Assembly (NCBI GenBank): GCA_964016885.1
Contig: OZ024742.1
Coordinates: 357,447,566-357,511,565, forward strand
Origin: Eledone cirrhosa
Lineage: Eukaryota; Mollusca; Cephalopoda; Octopoda; Eledonidae
DNA length: 64,000 bases
Direction: 5' to 3'
Part shown: one piece after another, positions 30,961-46,500 of the stretch
Layout: every line of letters starts with the position of its first letter
Numbering within the stretch: the first letter of the stretch is position 1
Translations under genes and position numbers: made by a program
The notes under the pieces: generated by a model
Told to the model about the DNA's origin: nothing
Databases searched by the model: none
What the model saw: the letters and a program-made list of their open reading frames with translations, nothing else

Positions 30961-33900
30961 ATTCTATACATATATATGTCATCTAGATGTATTCTATACA
31001 TATATATGTCATCTAGATGTATTCTATACATATGTATGTCATCTAGATGTATTCTATACTTATATATGTCATACAGATGTATTCTATACATATGTATGGC
31101 ATCTAGATGTATTCTATACATATATATGTCATCCAGATGTATTCTAAACATATGTATGTCATCTAGATGTATTCTATACATATATATGTAATCCAGATGT
31201 ATTCTATACATATGTATGACATCTAGATGTATTCTATACATATATATGTCATCTAGATGTATTCTATACATATATATGTCATCTAGATGTATTCTATACA
31301 TATATATATATATGTCACCTAGATGTATTCTATACATATATATGTCATCTAGGTGTATTCTATACATATATATGTCACCCAGATGTATTCTATACATATG
31401 TATGTCATCTAGATGTATTCTATACATAAACATGTCATCCAGATGTATTCTATGCATATGTATGTCATCCAGATGTATTCTATACATATATATGTCATCT
31501 AGGTGTATTCTATACATATGTATGTCATCCAGATGTATTCTATACATATGTATGTCATCCAGATGTATTCTATACATATATATGTCATCCAGATGTATTC
31601 TATACATATATACGTCATCTAGATGTATTCTATACATAAGTAATTCATCTAGATGTATTCTATACATATGTACGTCATCCAGATGTATTATATACATATA
31701 TATGTCATCCAGATGTATTCTATACATATGTATGTCATCTAGATGTACTCTATACATATATGTGTCATCTAGACGTATTCTATACATATGTATGTCATCT
31801 AGATGTATTCTATACATATGTATGTCATCCAGATGTATTATATACATATATATGTCATCTAGATGTATTCTATACATATATATGTCATCCAGATGTATTC
31901 TATACATATGTACGTCATCTAGATGTATTCTATACATATATATATATGTCATCATCCAATATGTATTCTATACATATATATATATTATCTAGATGTATTC
32001 TATACATATATATGTCATCCAGATGTATTCTATACATATGTATGTCATCTAGATGTACTCGATACATATATATGTCATCTAGATGTATTCTATACATATG
32101 TACGTCATCCAGATGTATTATATACATATATATGTCATCCAGATGTATTCTATTCATATGTATGTCATCTCGATGTCTTGTATACATATGTATGTCATCC
32201 AGATGTATTCTATACATATGTATGTCATCCAGATGTATTCTATACATATGTACGTCATCCAGATGTATTCTATACATATGTATGTCATCTAGATGTATTC
32301 TATACATATATATGTCACCTAGATGTATTCTATGCATATGTATGTCATCCAGATGTATTCTATACATATGTATGTTATCCCGATGTATCCTATACATATA
32401 TATGTCATCTAGATGTATTCTATACATATATATGTCAACTAGATGTATTCCATACATATGTATGTCATCTAGATATATTCCATTCATATATATGTCATCT
32501 AAATTTATTCTATACATATATATGTCAACTAGATGTATTCTATACATATATAAGTCATCCAGATGTATTCTATACATATATATGTCAACTAGATGTATTC
32601 TATACATATATATGTCATCTAGATGTATTCTATACATATGTATGTCATCCCGATGTATTCTATACATATATATGTCATCTAGATGTATTCTATACATATA
32701 TATGTCAACTAGATGTATTCCATACATATGTATGTCATCTAGATATATTCCATTCATATATATGTCATCTAGATGTATTCTATACATATGTATGTCATCT
32801 AGATGTATTCTATACATATATATTTCATCTAGATGTATTCTATACATATATATGTCATCGAGATGTATTCTATACATATATATGTCATCTAAATTTATTC
32901 TATACATATATATGTCAACTAGATGTATTCTATACATATATAAGTCATCCAGATGTATTCTATACATATATATGTCAACTAGATGTATTCTATACATATA
33001 TATGTCATCTAGATGTATTCTATACATATGTATGTCATCCAGATGTATTCTATACATATATATGTCATCCAGATGTCTTCTATACATACGTATGTCATCC
33101 AGATGTATTCTATTCATATGTATGTCATCTAGATGTATTCTATATATATCTATCTCATCCAGATGTATTCTAGACATATGTATGTCATCTAGATGTATTC
33201 TATACATATGTACGTCATCCAGATGTATTCTATACATATATATGTCATCTAGATGTATTCTATACATATATATGTCATCTAGATGTATTCTATACATATA
33301 TATGTCATCTAGATGTATTCTATACATATATATATATATATGTCATCTAGATGTATTCTATACATATGTATGTCATCTAGATGTATTCTATACATATATC
33401 TGTCACCTAGATGTATTCTATACATATGTATGTCATCTAGATATATTCTATACATATATATGTCAGCCAGATGTATTCTATACATATGTATGTCATCTAG
33501 ATTTATTCTATACATATATATGTCATCTAGATGTATTCTATACATATATATGTCATCTAGTTATATTCTATACATATGTATGTCATCTAGATGTATTCTA
33601 TACTTATATATGTCATACAGATGTATTCTATACATATGTATGGCATCTAGATGTATTCTATACATATATATGTCATCCAGATGTATTCTAAACATATGTA
33701 TGTCATCTAGATGTATGTCATCTAGATGTATTCTATACATATATATGTAATCCAGATGTATTCTATACATATGTATGACATCTAGATGTATTCTATACAT
33801 ATATATGTCACCTAGATGTATTCTATACATATATATGTCATCTAGGTGTATTCTATACATATATATGTCACCCAGATGTATTCTATACATATGTATGTCA

Positions 33901-35680
33901 TCTAGATGTATTCTATACATATACATATCATCCAGATGTATTCTATACATATGTATGTCATCCAGATGTATTCTATACATATATATGTCATCTAGGTGTA
34001 TTCTATACATATGTATGTCATCCAGATGTATTCTATACATATGTATGTCATCTAGATGTATTCTATACACATGTACGTCATCTAGATGCATTCTATACAT
34101 ATGTAGGTCATCCAGATGTATTCTATTCACATGTATGTCATCTAGATGTATTCTATACATATATATGTCATCCAGATGTATTCTATACATATATATGTTA
34201 TCTAGATGTATTCTATACATATATATGTCATCCAGATGTATTCTATACATATATATGTCATCTAGATGTATTCTATACATATGTCAACTAGATGTATTCT
34301 ATACATATGTATGTCATCTAGATGTATTCTATACATATATATGTCATCTAGATGTATTCTATACATATGTATGTCATCTTGATGTATTCTATACATATGT
34401 ATGTCATCTAGATGTATTCTATACATATGTACGTCATCTAGATGTATTCTATACATATGTATGTCATCTAGATGTATTCTATACATATATATGTCATCCA
34501 GATGTATTCTATACATATATATGTCATCCAGATGTATTCTATACATATGTATGTTACCTAAATTTATTCTATACATATATATGTCATCTAGATGTATTCT
34601 ATACATATATATGTCATCTAGATGTATTCTATACATATATATGTCATCCAGATGTATTCTATACATATGTATGTTACCTAAATTTATTCTATACATATAT
34701 ATGTCATCTAGATGTATTCTATACATATATATGTCATCTAGATGTATTCTATACATATATATGTCATCCAGATGTATTCTATACATATGTTTGTCATCCA
34801 GATGTGTTCTATACATATGTACGTCATCTAGATGTATTCCATACATATATATGTCATCTAGATGTATTCTATACATATGTATGTTACCTAAATGTATTCT
34901 ATACATATATATGTCATCTAGATGTATTCTATACATATATATTTTCATCTAGATGTATTCTATACATATGTATGTCATCTAGATGTATTCTATATATATG
35001 TATGTCATCTAGATGTATTCTATACACATGTACGTCATCCAGATGTCTTCTATACTTATATATGTCATGTAGATCTATTCTATACATATGTATGTCATCT
35101 AGATGTATTCTATACATATGTATGTCATCTAGATGCATTCTATACATATGTATGTCATCTAGATGTATTCTATACACATGTACGACATCTAGATGTATTC
35201 TATACATATGTAGGTCATCCAGGTGTATTCTATTCACATGTATGTCATCTAGATGTATTCTATACATATATATGTCATCTAGATGTATTCTATACATATA
35301 TATGTCAACTAGATGTATTCTATACATATATATATATATGTTATCTAGATGTATTCTATACATATATATGTCATCTAGATGTATTCTACACATATATATG
35401 TCATCTAGATGTATTCTACACATATATATGTCATCCAGATGTCTTCTATACATATATATGTCATCTAGATGTATTCTATACATATGTATGTCATCCAGAT
35501 GTATTCTATTCACATGTATGTCATCTAGATGTATTCTATACATATATATGTCATCTAGATGTATTCTATATATATGTATGTCATCTAGATGTATTCTATA
35601 CATATATATGTCAATCCAGATGTCTTCTATACATATATATGTCATCTAGATGTATTCTATACATATGTATGTCATCTAGA
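30961..35680. repeat. 30-bp satellite, block 3 (about 157 units)
   Basis: Continues the unit phase interrupted by the LINE. Includes marker unit CATCATCCAATATG at 31,949, a 38-bp unit at about 33,331, a unit fusion ATGTATGTCATCTAGATG near 33,713 (12 bases in place of 30), and units with TTACCTAAATTTATTC at 34,555 and 34,675, which mark a local 120-bp duplication. Confidence 0.97.
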
Positions 35681-36116
35681 TATATTCTATACATAACGAA
35701 GGAAATGTGGTAAGGAACCAGGTGGACCATAACGCACCAAAGTACTCAATACTTTCCTATTTTTACCCCCCATTGTTCTACCTACCGTTCCGACTTCCTC
35801 CCCCTCCCCCTCCCCTGTAACTTCTTTGACCTCATGCCCAGCTGTAGCTGGCACTACCAACGCTTGATTGGGTCTACTCCACCCCCTCCCCTCTTTCTCC
35901 TACTGGCAGGTTTAGCCACCATCTCCCCTACTAATTTGCAACCACAGAATTACTACTGATTTTTGACAATCACTTTGACCATATATGGAATTACCCCTTG
36001 AGAAGATCGGCTATTTAAATACCAGGATAAATGTTCATTTAGTCCAGAATTAGCCGTCGAAACGGCTTGAGCTCAGCTGTCGGGGTCTTACTGGTTCCTA
36101 TTATATTCTATACATA
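35681..36116. mobile_element. 406-bp unknown element in the satellite, with 15-bp target duplication
   Basis: Non-satellite DNA at 35,696-36,101 is flanked by TATATTCTATACATA on both sides (35,681-35,695 and 36,102-36,116). The related satellite block at 38,207-38,221 has that sequence once, an empty site. The left end carries AACCAGGTGGACCATAACGC, and the middle has pyrimidine-rich TTCCTCCCCCTCCCCCTCCC. The right end carries AGCCGTCGAAACGGCTTGAG and CGGGGTCTTACTGGTTCCT. No ORF, tRNA head or terminal inverted repeat is visible. Both ends recur at 5,594-5,795. A 15-bp duplication is typical of target-primed retrotransposition, so a SINE-like element is likely. Confidence 0.85.
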
Positions 36117-39100
36117 TATATGTCATCCAGATATATTCTATACATATATATGTCATCTAGATGTATTCTATACATGTGTATGTCATGCAGATGTATTCTA
36201 TACATATGTATGTCACCTAGATGTATTCTATACATATGCACTTCATCTCGATGTATTCTATACATATATATGTCATCTAGATGTATTCTATACATATGTA
36301 CGTCATTTAGATGTATTCCATACATATATATGTCATCTAGATGTATTCTATACATATGTATGTCATCTAGATGTATTCTATACATATGTATGTCATCTAG
36401 ATGTATTCTATACATATATATGTCATCCAGATGTATTCTATACATATGTATGTCATCTAGATGTATTCTATACATATGTATGTCATCCAGATGTATTCTA
36501 TTCACATGTATGTCATCTAGATGTATTCTATACATATATATATGTCATCTAGATGTATTCTATACATATATATGTCATATAGATGTATTATATACATATA
36601 TATATGTTATCTAGAGGTATTATATACATATGTACGTCATCCAGATGTATTCTATACATATATATGTCATCTAGATATATTCTATGCATATATATGTCAT
36701 CCAGATGTATTCTATACATATATATGTCATCTAGATGTATTCCATACATATATATATTTCATCCAGATGTATTCTATGCATATATATGTCATCCAGATGT
36801 ATTCTATACATATATACGTCATCTAGATGTATTCTATACATAAGTAATTCATCTAGATGTATTCTATTCACATGTATGTCATCTAGATGTATTCTATACA
36901 TATATATGTCATCTAGATGTATTCTATACATATGTATGTCATCTAGATGTATTCTATACTTATATATGTCGTGCAGCTGTATTCTATTCATATATATGTC
37001 ATCTAGATGTATTCTATACAAATATATGTCATCCAGATGTCTTCTATACATATATATGTCATCTAGATGTATTCTATACATATGTATGTCATCTAGATGT
37101 ATTCTAAACATATATATGTCATCTAGATGTATTCTATACAAATATATGTCATCCATATGTCTTCTATACATATATATGTCATGTAGATGTATTCTATTCA
37201 CATGTGTGTCATCCAGATGTATTCTATTCACATATATGTCATCTAGAAGTATTCTATACATATATATGTCATCCAGATGTATTCTATACATATGTATGTC
37301 ACCGAGATGTATTCTATACATATGTATGTCATCCAGATGTATTCTATACATATATATGTCATCTAGATGTATTCTTTACATATATATGTCATCTAGATAT
37401 ATTCTATACATATGTATGTAATCCAGATATATTCTATACATATGTACGTCATCTATATGTATTCTATACATATGTATGTCATCTAGATGTATTCTATATA
37501 TATGTATGTCATCTAGATGTCTTGTATACATATGTATGTCATCCAGATGTATTATATACATATGTATGTCATCCAGATGTATTCTATACATATGTATGTC
37601 AACTAGATGTATTCTATACATATATATGTCATCTAGATGTATTCTATACATATATATGTCATCTAGATGTATTCTATACATATGTATGTCATCTAGATAT
37701 ATTCTATACATATATATGTCATCCAGATGTATTCTATACATATGTATGTCATCTAGATATATTCTATACATATATATGTCATCCCGATGTATTCTATACA
37801 TATGTATGTCATCTAGATATATTCTATACATTTATATGTCATCCAGATGTATTCTAAACACATGTATGTCATCTAGATATATTCTATACATATATATGTC
37901 ATCCCGATGTATTCTATACATATATATGTCATCTAGATATATTCTATACATATATATGTCATCCCGATGTATTCTATACATATATATGTCACCTAGATGT
38001 ATTATATACATATGTATGACATACAGATGTATTCTATACATATGTATGTCAACTAGATGTATTCTATACATATATATGTCATCTAGATGTATTCTATACA
38101 TATATATGTCACCTAGATGTATTATATACATATGTATGTCATACAGATGTATTCTATACATATGTATGTCATCTAGATGTATTTATACATATGTACGTCA
38201 TCTAGATATATTCTATACATATATATGTCATCCAGATATATTCTATACATATATATGTCATCTAGATGTATTCTATACATGTGTATGTGATGCAGATGTA
38301 TTCTATACATATGTATGTCATCTAGATGTATTCTATACATATGCACTTCATCTCGATGTATTCTATACATATATATGTCATCTAGATGTATTCTATACAT
38401 ATGTAAGTCATCTAGATGTATTCCATACATATATATGTCATCTAGATGTATTCTATACATATGTATGTCATCTAGATGTATTCTATACATATGTATGTCA
38501 TCTAGATGTATTCTATACATATGTATGTCATCTAGATGTATTCTATACATATATATGTCATCTAGATATATTCTATGCATATATATGTCATCCAGATGTA
38601 TTCTATACATATATATGTCATCTAGATGTATTCCATACATATATATATTTCATCCAGATGTATTCTATGCATATATATGTCATCCAGATGTATTCTATAC
38701 ATATATACGACATCTAGATGTATTCTATACATAAGTAATTCATCTAGATGTATTCTATTCACATGTATGTCATCTAGATGTATTCTATACATATATATGT
38801 CATCTAGATGTATTCTATACATATGTATGTCATCTAGGTGTATTCTATACTTATATATGTCGTGCAGCTGTATTCTATTCATATATATGTCATCTAGATG
38901 TATTCTATACAAATATATGTCATCCAGATGTCTTCTATACATATATATGTCATCTAGATGTATTCTATACATATGTATGTCATCTAGATGTATTCTATAC
39001 ATATATATGTCATCTAGATGTATTCTATACAAATATATGTCATCCAGATGTCTTCTATACATATATATATCATCTAGATGTATTCTATTCACATGTGTGT

Positions 39101-39400
39101 CATCCAGATGTATTCTATTCACATATATGTCATCTAGAAGTATTCTATACATATATATGTCATCTAGATGTATTCTATACATATGTATGTCACCGAGATG
39201 TATTCTATACATATGTGCGTCATCTAGATGTATTCTATACATATATATGTCATCCAGATGTATTCTATACATATATATGTCATCCAGATGACTTCTATAT
39301 ATATATATGTCACCTAGATGTATTCTATACATATGTACGTCATCCAGATGTATTCTATACATATGTATGTCATCTAGATGTATTCTTTACATATATATGT
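36105..39400. repeat. Tandem higher-order repeat, shift about 1.9-2.0 kb
   Basis: The unit series beginning ATGTGTATGTCATGCAGATG at 36,175 recurs at 38,280. Later parts (from 36,735 and 38,626) keep a shift of 1,891 through the GTAATTCATCTAG, CGTGCAGCTG and CACATGTGTGTCATCC variants. Confidence 0.85.
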
Positions 39401-42400
39401 CATCTAGATGTATTCTATACATATGTATGCAATCCAGATGTATTCTATACCTATGTACGTCATCTAGATGTATTCTATACATATGTATGTCATATAGATG
39501 TATTCTATACATATGTATGTCATCTCGATGTCTTGTATACATATGTATGTCATCCAGATGTATTCTATACATATGTATGTCATCCAGATGTATTCTATAC
39601 ATATGTACGTCATCCAGATGTATTCTATACATATGTATGTCATCTAGATGTATTCTATACATATATATGTCACCTAGATGTATTTTATACATATGTATGT
39701 CATCCAGATGTATTCTATACATATGTATGTTATCCCGATGTATTCTATACATATATATGTCATCTAGATGTATTCTATACATATATATGTCAACTAGATG
39801 TATTTCATACATATGTATGTCATCTAGATATATTCCATTCATATATATGTCATCTAGATCTATTCTATACATATGTATGTCATCTAGATGTATTCTATAC
39901 ATATATATTTCATCTAGATGTATTCTATACATATGTACTTTATCTAGATGTATTCTATACATATGTATGTCATCTAGATGTATTCTATACATATGTACGT
40001 CATCTAGATGTATTCTATACATATGTATGTCATCTAAATGTATTCTATACATATGTACGTCATCTAGATGTATTCTATACATATACATGACATCTAGATG
40101 TATTCTATACAAATATATGTCTTCTAGATGTATTCTATACATATATATGTCATCTAGATGTATTCTATACATATACATGACATCTAGATGTATTCTATAC
40201 AAATATATGTCTTCTAGATGTATTCTATACATATATATGTCATCTAGATGTATTCTATACATACATATGTCATCTAGATGTATTCTATACATATATATGT
40301 CATCTAGATGTACTCTATACATATATATGTCATCTAGATGTATTCTATACATATATATGTCATCCAGATGTAATCTATACATATATATGTCAACTAGATG
40401 TATTCTATACATATTTAAGTCATCCAGATGTATTCTATACATATATATGTCAACTTGATGTATTCTATACATATATATGTCATCTAGATGTATTCTATAC
40501 ATATGTATGTCATCCAGATGTATTCTATACATATATATGTCATCTAGATGTATTCGATACGTATGTATGTCATCTAGATATATTCTATGCATATATATGT
40601 CATCTAGATGTATTCTATACATATGTATGTCATCTAGATGTATTCTATACATATATATGTCATCTAGATGTACTCTATACATATATATGTCATCTAGATG
40701 TATTCTATACATATATATGTCATCGAGATGTATTCTATACATATATATGTCATCTAGATGTATTCTATACATATATATGACATCCAGATGTCTTCTATAC
40801 ATATGTATGTCATCCAGATGTATTCTATTCACATGTATGTCATCTAGATGTATTCTATATATATATATCTCATCCAGATGTATTCTAGACATATGTATGT
40901 CATCTAGATGTATTCTATACATATGTACGTCATGCAGATGTATTCTATACATACATATGTCATCTAGATGTATTCTATACATATATATGTCTTCTAGATG
41001 TATTCTATACATATATATGTCATCTAGATGTATTCTATACATATATATATATATGTCATCTAGATGTATTCTATACATATGTATGTCATCTAGATGTATT
41101 CTATACATATATATGTCACCTAGATGTATTCTATACATATGAATGTCATCTAGATGTATTCTATACATATATATGTCATCCAGATGTATTCTATACATAT
41201 GTATGTCATCTAGATGTATTCTATACATATATATGTCATCTAGATGTATTCTATACATATGTATGTCATCTAGATGTATTCTATACTTATATATGTCATA
41301 CAGATGTATTCTATACATATATATGTAATCCAGATGTATTCTATACAGATGTATGACATCTAGATGTATTCTATACATATATATGTCACCTAGATGTATT
41401 CTATACATATATATGACATCTAGATGTATTCTATACATATATATATCAACTAGATATATTCTATTAATATGTATGTCATCTAGATGTATTCTATACATAT
41501 ATATGTCATCTAGATGTATTCTATACATATGTATGTCATCCAGATGTATTCTATACATATATATGTCATCTAGATGTATTCTATACATATATATGTCATC
41601 CAGATGTAATCTATACATATATATGTCATCTAGATGTATTCTATACATATATATGTGATCCAGATGTATTCTATACATATGTATGTCATCTAGATGTATT
41701 CTATACATATATATATATGTCATCCAATATGTATTCTATACACATATATATATTATCTAGATGTATTCTATACATATATATGTTATCCAGATGTATTCTA
41801 TACATATATATGTCATCGAGATGTATTCTATACATATATATGTCATCTAGATGTATTCTATACATATATATGTCATCTAGATGTACTCTATACATATATA
41901 TGTCATCTAGATGTATTCTATACATATATATGTCATCCAGATGTATTCTATACATATATATGTCAACTAGATGTATTCTATACATATATAAGTCATCCAG
42001 ATGTATTCTATACATATATATGTCAACTAGATGTATTCTATACATATATATGTCATCTAGATGTATTCTATACATATGTATGTCATCCAGATGTATTCTA
42101 TACATATATATGTCATCTAGATGTATTCGATACGTATGTATGTCATCTAGATGTATTCTATACATATATATGTCATCTAGATATATTCTATGAATATATA
42201 TGTCATCTAGATGTATTCTATACATATGTATGTCATCTAGATGTATTCTATACATATATATGTCATCTAGATGTACTCTATACATATACATGTCATCTAG
42301 ATGTATTCTATACATTTATATGTCATCGAGATGTATTCTATACATATATATGTCATCTAGATGTATTCTATACATATATATATATATGTCATCTAGATGT

Positions 42401-42553
42401 ATTCTATACATATGTATGTCATCTAGATGTATTCTATACATATATCTGTCACCTAGATGTATTCTATACATATGTATGTCATCTAGATGTATTCTATACA
42501 TATATATGTCAGCCAGATGTATTCTATACATATGTATGTCATCTAGATGTATT
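36117..42553. repeat. 30-bp satellite, block 4 (about 215 units)
   Basis: Same unit. Local signatures are the CGTGCAGCTGTATTC unit near 36,970 and 38,868, TCAATCC-type variants, and a shortened unit GTATTTATAC (two bases lost) at 38,180 that recurs at 50,357 and 59,909. From about 40,243 it enters copy B of the large duplication. Confidence 0.97.
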
Positions 42554-43586
42554 CATCATCATCATCATCATCACCGTTTTACGTCCGTTCTTCCACGCTA
42601 GCATGGGTTAGACGGGTTGTCCTGTTGTGGGCAGTGTCTGGTCGGCTGACCATGCCTTGCTCATACAGGAACTGATCTGGCTTGATTTCTAGAGCTGGAT
42701 GCCCTTCCTAACACCAACCTCATTTCCAGTGAGTGCTGGGTGCTTTTTCGTGGCGCCTACACGTCCACTTTACAGTGTGGGCTGGGTGCTTTTTTGCCGT
42801 GGCACCTCCACGACCACCTTGCGGTGGGGGGGGGGGGGCATATTGTTTATATGCTTCAGCATGTACCCATGGGAGGTCGGGTACCCTGTATTACTGCGTG
42901 ACGCCAGAAGTCACGGTCGTGTGTCATTGACTTTGAGAGGTGTAGTTGGGTAAGGTCGGCTTTTATCACCTCATCCCAAGTCATCTTGGGTCTCCCCACT
43001 CCGCGGTTTCCATCAACTTCTAGTGCTCTGCACCTTTTTATGCAGCTGTCATCCTTCATACGCATCACATGTCCATACCAGCGTAACCGCCTCTCCTGCA
43101 CGCAGCATTTGATTCCTCTTATGCTCAGTCTCTCTCTCAATTCATTTATGCTTTGTCGTTCACGTATATTACTGTTACACATCCATCGGAGCATGCAGGC
43201 TTCGTTTCTCTCTAATCTACGTAAGTCTTCCACCTTCAGCGCCCAGGTCTCACTACCATGCAACATCGCTGTTCGGATACACGCATCATACAGTCTGCCT
43301 TTCATTCTGAGGGAGAAGCCTTTTGCAGCTAGCAGTGGTAGTAGTTCCCTAAACTTCTTCCATCCCGTTCTTACCCTAGTTATTGTACTTTCTGAGCACC
43401 CACCTCCGTTGCTAATTCGGTCACCTAGGTAGCAGAAGCTGTCTACTGTTTCTACAGGGCCCTCCCAGAGATTGGTGGTACTTGTTTCCTGTGGCTGTTT
43501 GCTTGCTGTTTCAGCACAGCTGCTGCATGTGAATCCTACATTCTTAATTAAGCTTCCTGAGATCCCGCTACATCTCTTGTGTACCC
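42554..43586 (-). mobile_element. 5'-truncated RTE-like LINE in the satellite, copy B
   Basis: Same insertion junctions as copy A and essentially the same sequence. The one clear difference is a G-run of 13 instead of 10 near 42,825. It arose by segmental duplication, not by a second transposition. Confidence 0.93.
42856..43586 (-). pseudogene. RTE-like LINE C-terminal ORF fragment, copy B
   Basis: The protein is identical to copy A over the LINE-derived part: half of the PHD-like finger, VDSFCYLGDRIS, GSETWALKVEDL and DRDFWRHAVI. No palm domain. Not functional. Confidence 0.88.
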
Positions 43587-46500
43587 ATTCTATACATATA
43601 TATGTCATCTAGATGTATTCTATACATATATATGTCATCTAGATGTATTCTATACATATGTATGTCATCTAGATGTATTCTATACTTATATATGTCATAC
43701 AGATGTATTCTATACATATGTATGGCATCTAGATGTATTCTATACATATATATGTCATCCAGATGTATTCTAAACATATGTATGTCATCTAGATGTATTC
43801 TATACATATATATGTAATCCAGATGTATTCTATACATATGTATGACATCTAGATGTATTCTATACATATATATGTCATCTAGATGTATTCTATACATATA
43901 TATGTCATCTAGATGTATTCTATACATATATATATATATGTCACCTAGATGTATTCTATACATATATATGTCATCTAGGTGTATTCTATACATATATATG
44001 TCACCCAGATGTATTCTATACATATGTATGTCATCTAGATGTATTCTATACATAAACATGTCATCCAGATGTATTCTATGCATATGTATGTCATCCAGAT
44101 GTATTCTATACATATATATGTCATCTAGGTGTATTCTATACATATGTATGTCATCCAGATGTATTCTATACATATGTATGTCATCCAGATGTATTCTATA
44201 CATATATATGTCATCCAGATGTATTCTATACATATATACGTCATCTAGATGTATTCTATACATAAGTAATTCATCTAGATGTATTCTATACATATGTACG
44301 TCATCCAGATGTATTATATACATATATATGTCATCCAGATGTATTCTATACATATGTATGTCATCTAGATGTACTCTATACATATATGTGTCATCTAGAC
44401 GTATTCTATACATATGTATGTCATCTAGATGTATTCTATACATATGTATGTCATCCAGATGTATTATATACATATATATGTCATCTAGATGTATTCTATA
44501 CATATATATGTCATCCAGATGTATTCTATACATATGTACGTCATCTAGATGTATTCTATACATATATATATATGTCATCATCCAATATGTATTCTATACA
44601 TATATATATATTATCTAGATGTATTCTATACATATATATGTCATCCAGATGTATTCTATACATATGTATGTCATCTAGATGTACTCGATACATATATATG
44701 TCATCTAGATGTATTCTATACATATGTACGTCATCCAGATGTATTATATACATATATATGTCATCCAGATGTATTCTATTCATATGTATGTCATCTCGAT
44801 GTCTTGTATACATATGTATGTCATCCAGATGTATTCTATACATATGTATGTCATCCAGATGTATTCTATACATATGTACGTCATCCAGATGTATTCTATA
44901 CATATGTATGTCATCTAGATGTATTCTATACATATATATGTCACCTAGATGTATTCTATACATATGTATGTCATCCAGATGTATTCTATACATATGTATG
45001 TTATCCCGATGTATTCTATACATATATATGTCATCTAGATGTATTCTATACATATATATGTCAACTAGATGTATTCCATACATATGTATGTCATCTAGAT
45101 ATATTCCATTCATATATATGTCATCTAGATGTATTCTATACATATGTATGTCATCTAGATGTATTCTATACATATATATTTCATCTAGATGTATTCTATA
45201 CATATATATGTCATCGAGATGTATTCTATACATATATATGTCATCTAAATTTATTCTATACATATATATGTCAACTAGATGTATTCTATACATATATAAG
45301 TCATCCAGATGTATTCTATACATATATATGTCAACTAGATGTATTCTATACATATATATGTCATCTAGATGTATTCTATACATATGTATGTCATCCAGAT
45401 GTATTCTATACATATATATGTCATCCAGATGTCTTCTATACATACGTATGTCATCCAGATGTATTCTATTCATATGTATGTCATCTAGATGTATTCTATA
45501 TATATCTATCTCATCCAGATGTATTCTAGACATATGTATGTCATCTAGATGTATTCTATACATATGTACGTCATCCAGATGTATTCTATACATATATATG
45601 TCATCTAGATGTATTCTATACATATATATGTCATCTAGATGTATTCTATACATATATATGTCATCTAGATGTATTCTATACATATATATATATATGTCAT
45701 CTAGATGTATTCTATACATATGTATGTCATCTAGATGTATTCTATACATATATCTGTCACCTAGATGTATTATATACATATGTATGTCATCTAGATATAT
45801 TCTATACATATATATGTCAGCCAGATGTATTCTATACATATGTATGTCATCTAGATTTATTCTATACATATATATGTCATCTAGATGTATTCTATACATA
45901 TATATGTCATCTAGTTATATTCTATACATATGTATGTCATCTAGATGTATTCTATACTTATATATGTCATACAGATGTATTCTATACATATGTATGGCAT
46001 CTAGATGTATTCTATACATATATATGTCATCCAGATGTATTCTAAACATATGTATGTCATCTAGATGTATGTCATCTAGATGTATTCTATACATATATAT
46101 GTAATCCAGATGTATTCTATACATATGTATGACATCTAGATGTATTCTATACATATATATGTCACCTAGATGTATTCTATACATATATATGTCATCTAGG
46201 TGTATTCTATACATATATATGTCACCCAGATGTATTCTATACATATGTATGTCATCTAGATGTATTCTATACATATACATATCATCCAGATGTATTCTAT
46301 ACATATGTATGTCATCCAGATGTATTCTATACATATATATGTCATCTAGGTGTATTCTATACATATGTATGTCATCCAGATGTATTCTATACATATGTAT
46401 GTCATCTAGATGTATTCTATACACATGTACGTCATCTAGATGCATTCTATACATATGTAGGTCATCCAGATGTATTCTATTCACATGTATGTCATCTAGA

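Larger units (their letters stand above)
27620..35330. repeat. Large duplicated segment, copy A (~7.7 kb)
   Basis: Matches 40,243-47,715 base by base with a shift of 12,623, rising to 12,626 after a G-run length change at 30,204 and dropping to 12,354 after a 270-bp (nine-unit) difference near 32,430-32,700. It contains satellite plus the LINE insertion, so the LINE was in place before duplication. Confidence 0.9.

Noticed and set aside
35785..35900. G-quadruplex or regulatory polypyrimidine element
   Set aside because: The C-rich tract could form a quadruplex on the minus strand, but it is only part of the 406-bp insertion and nothing shows a function.
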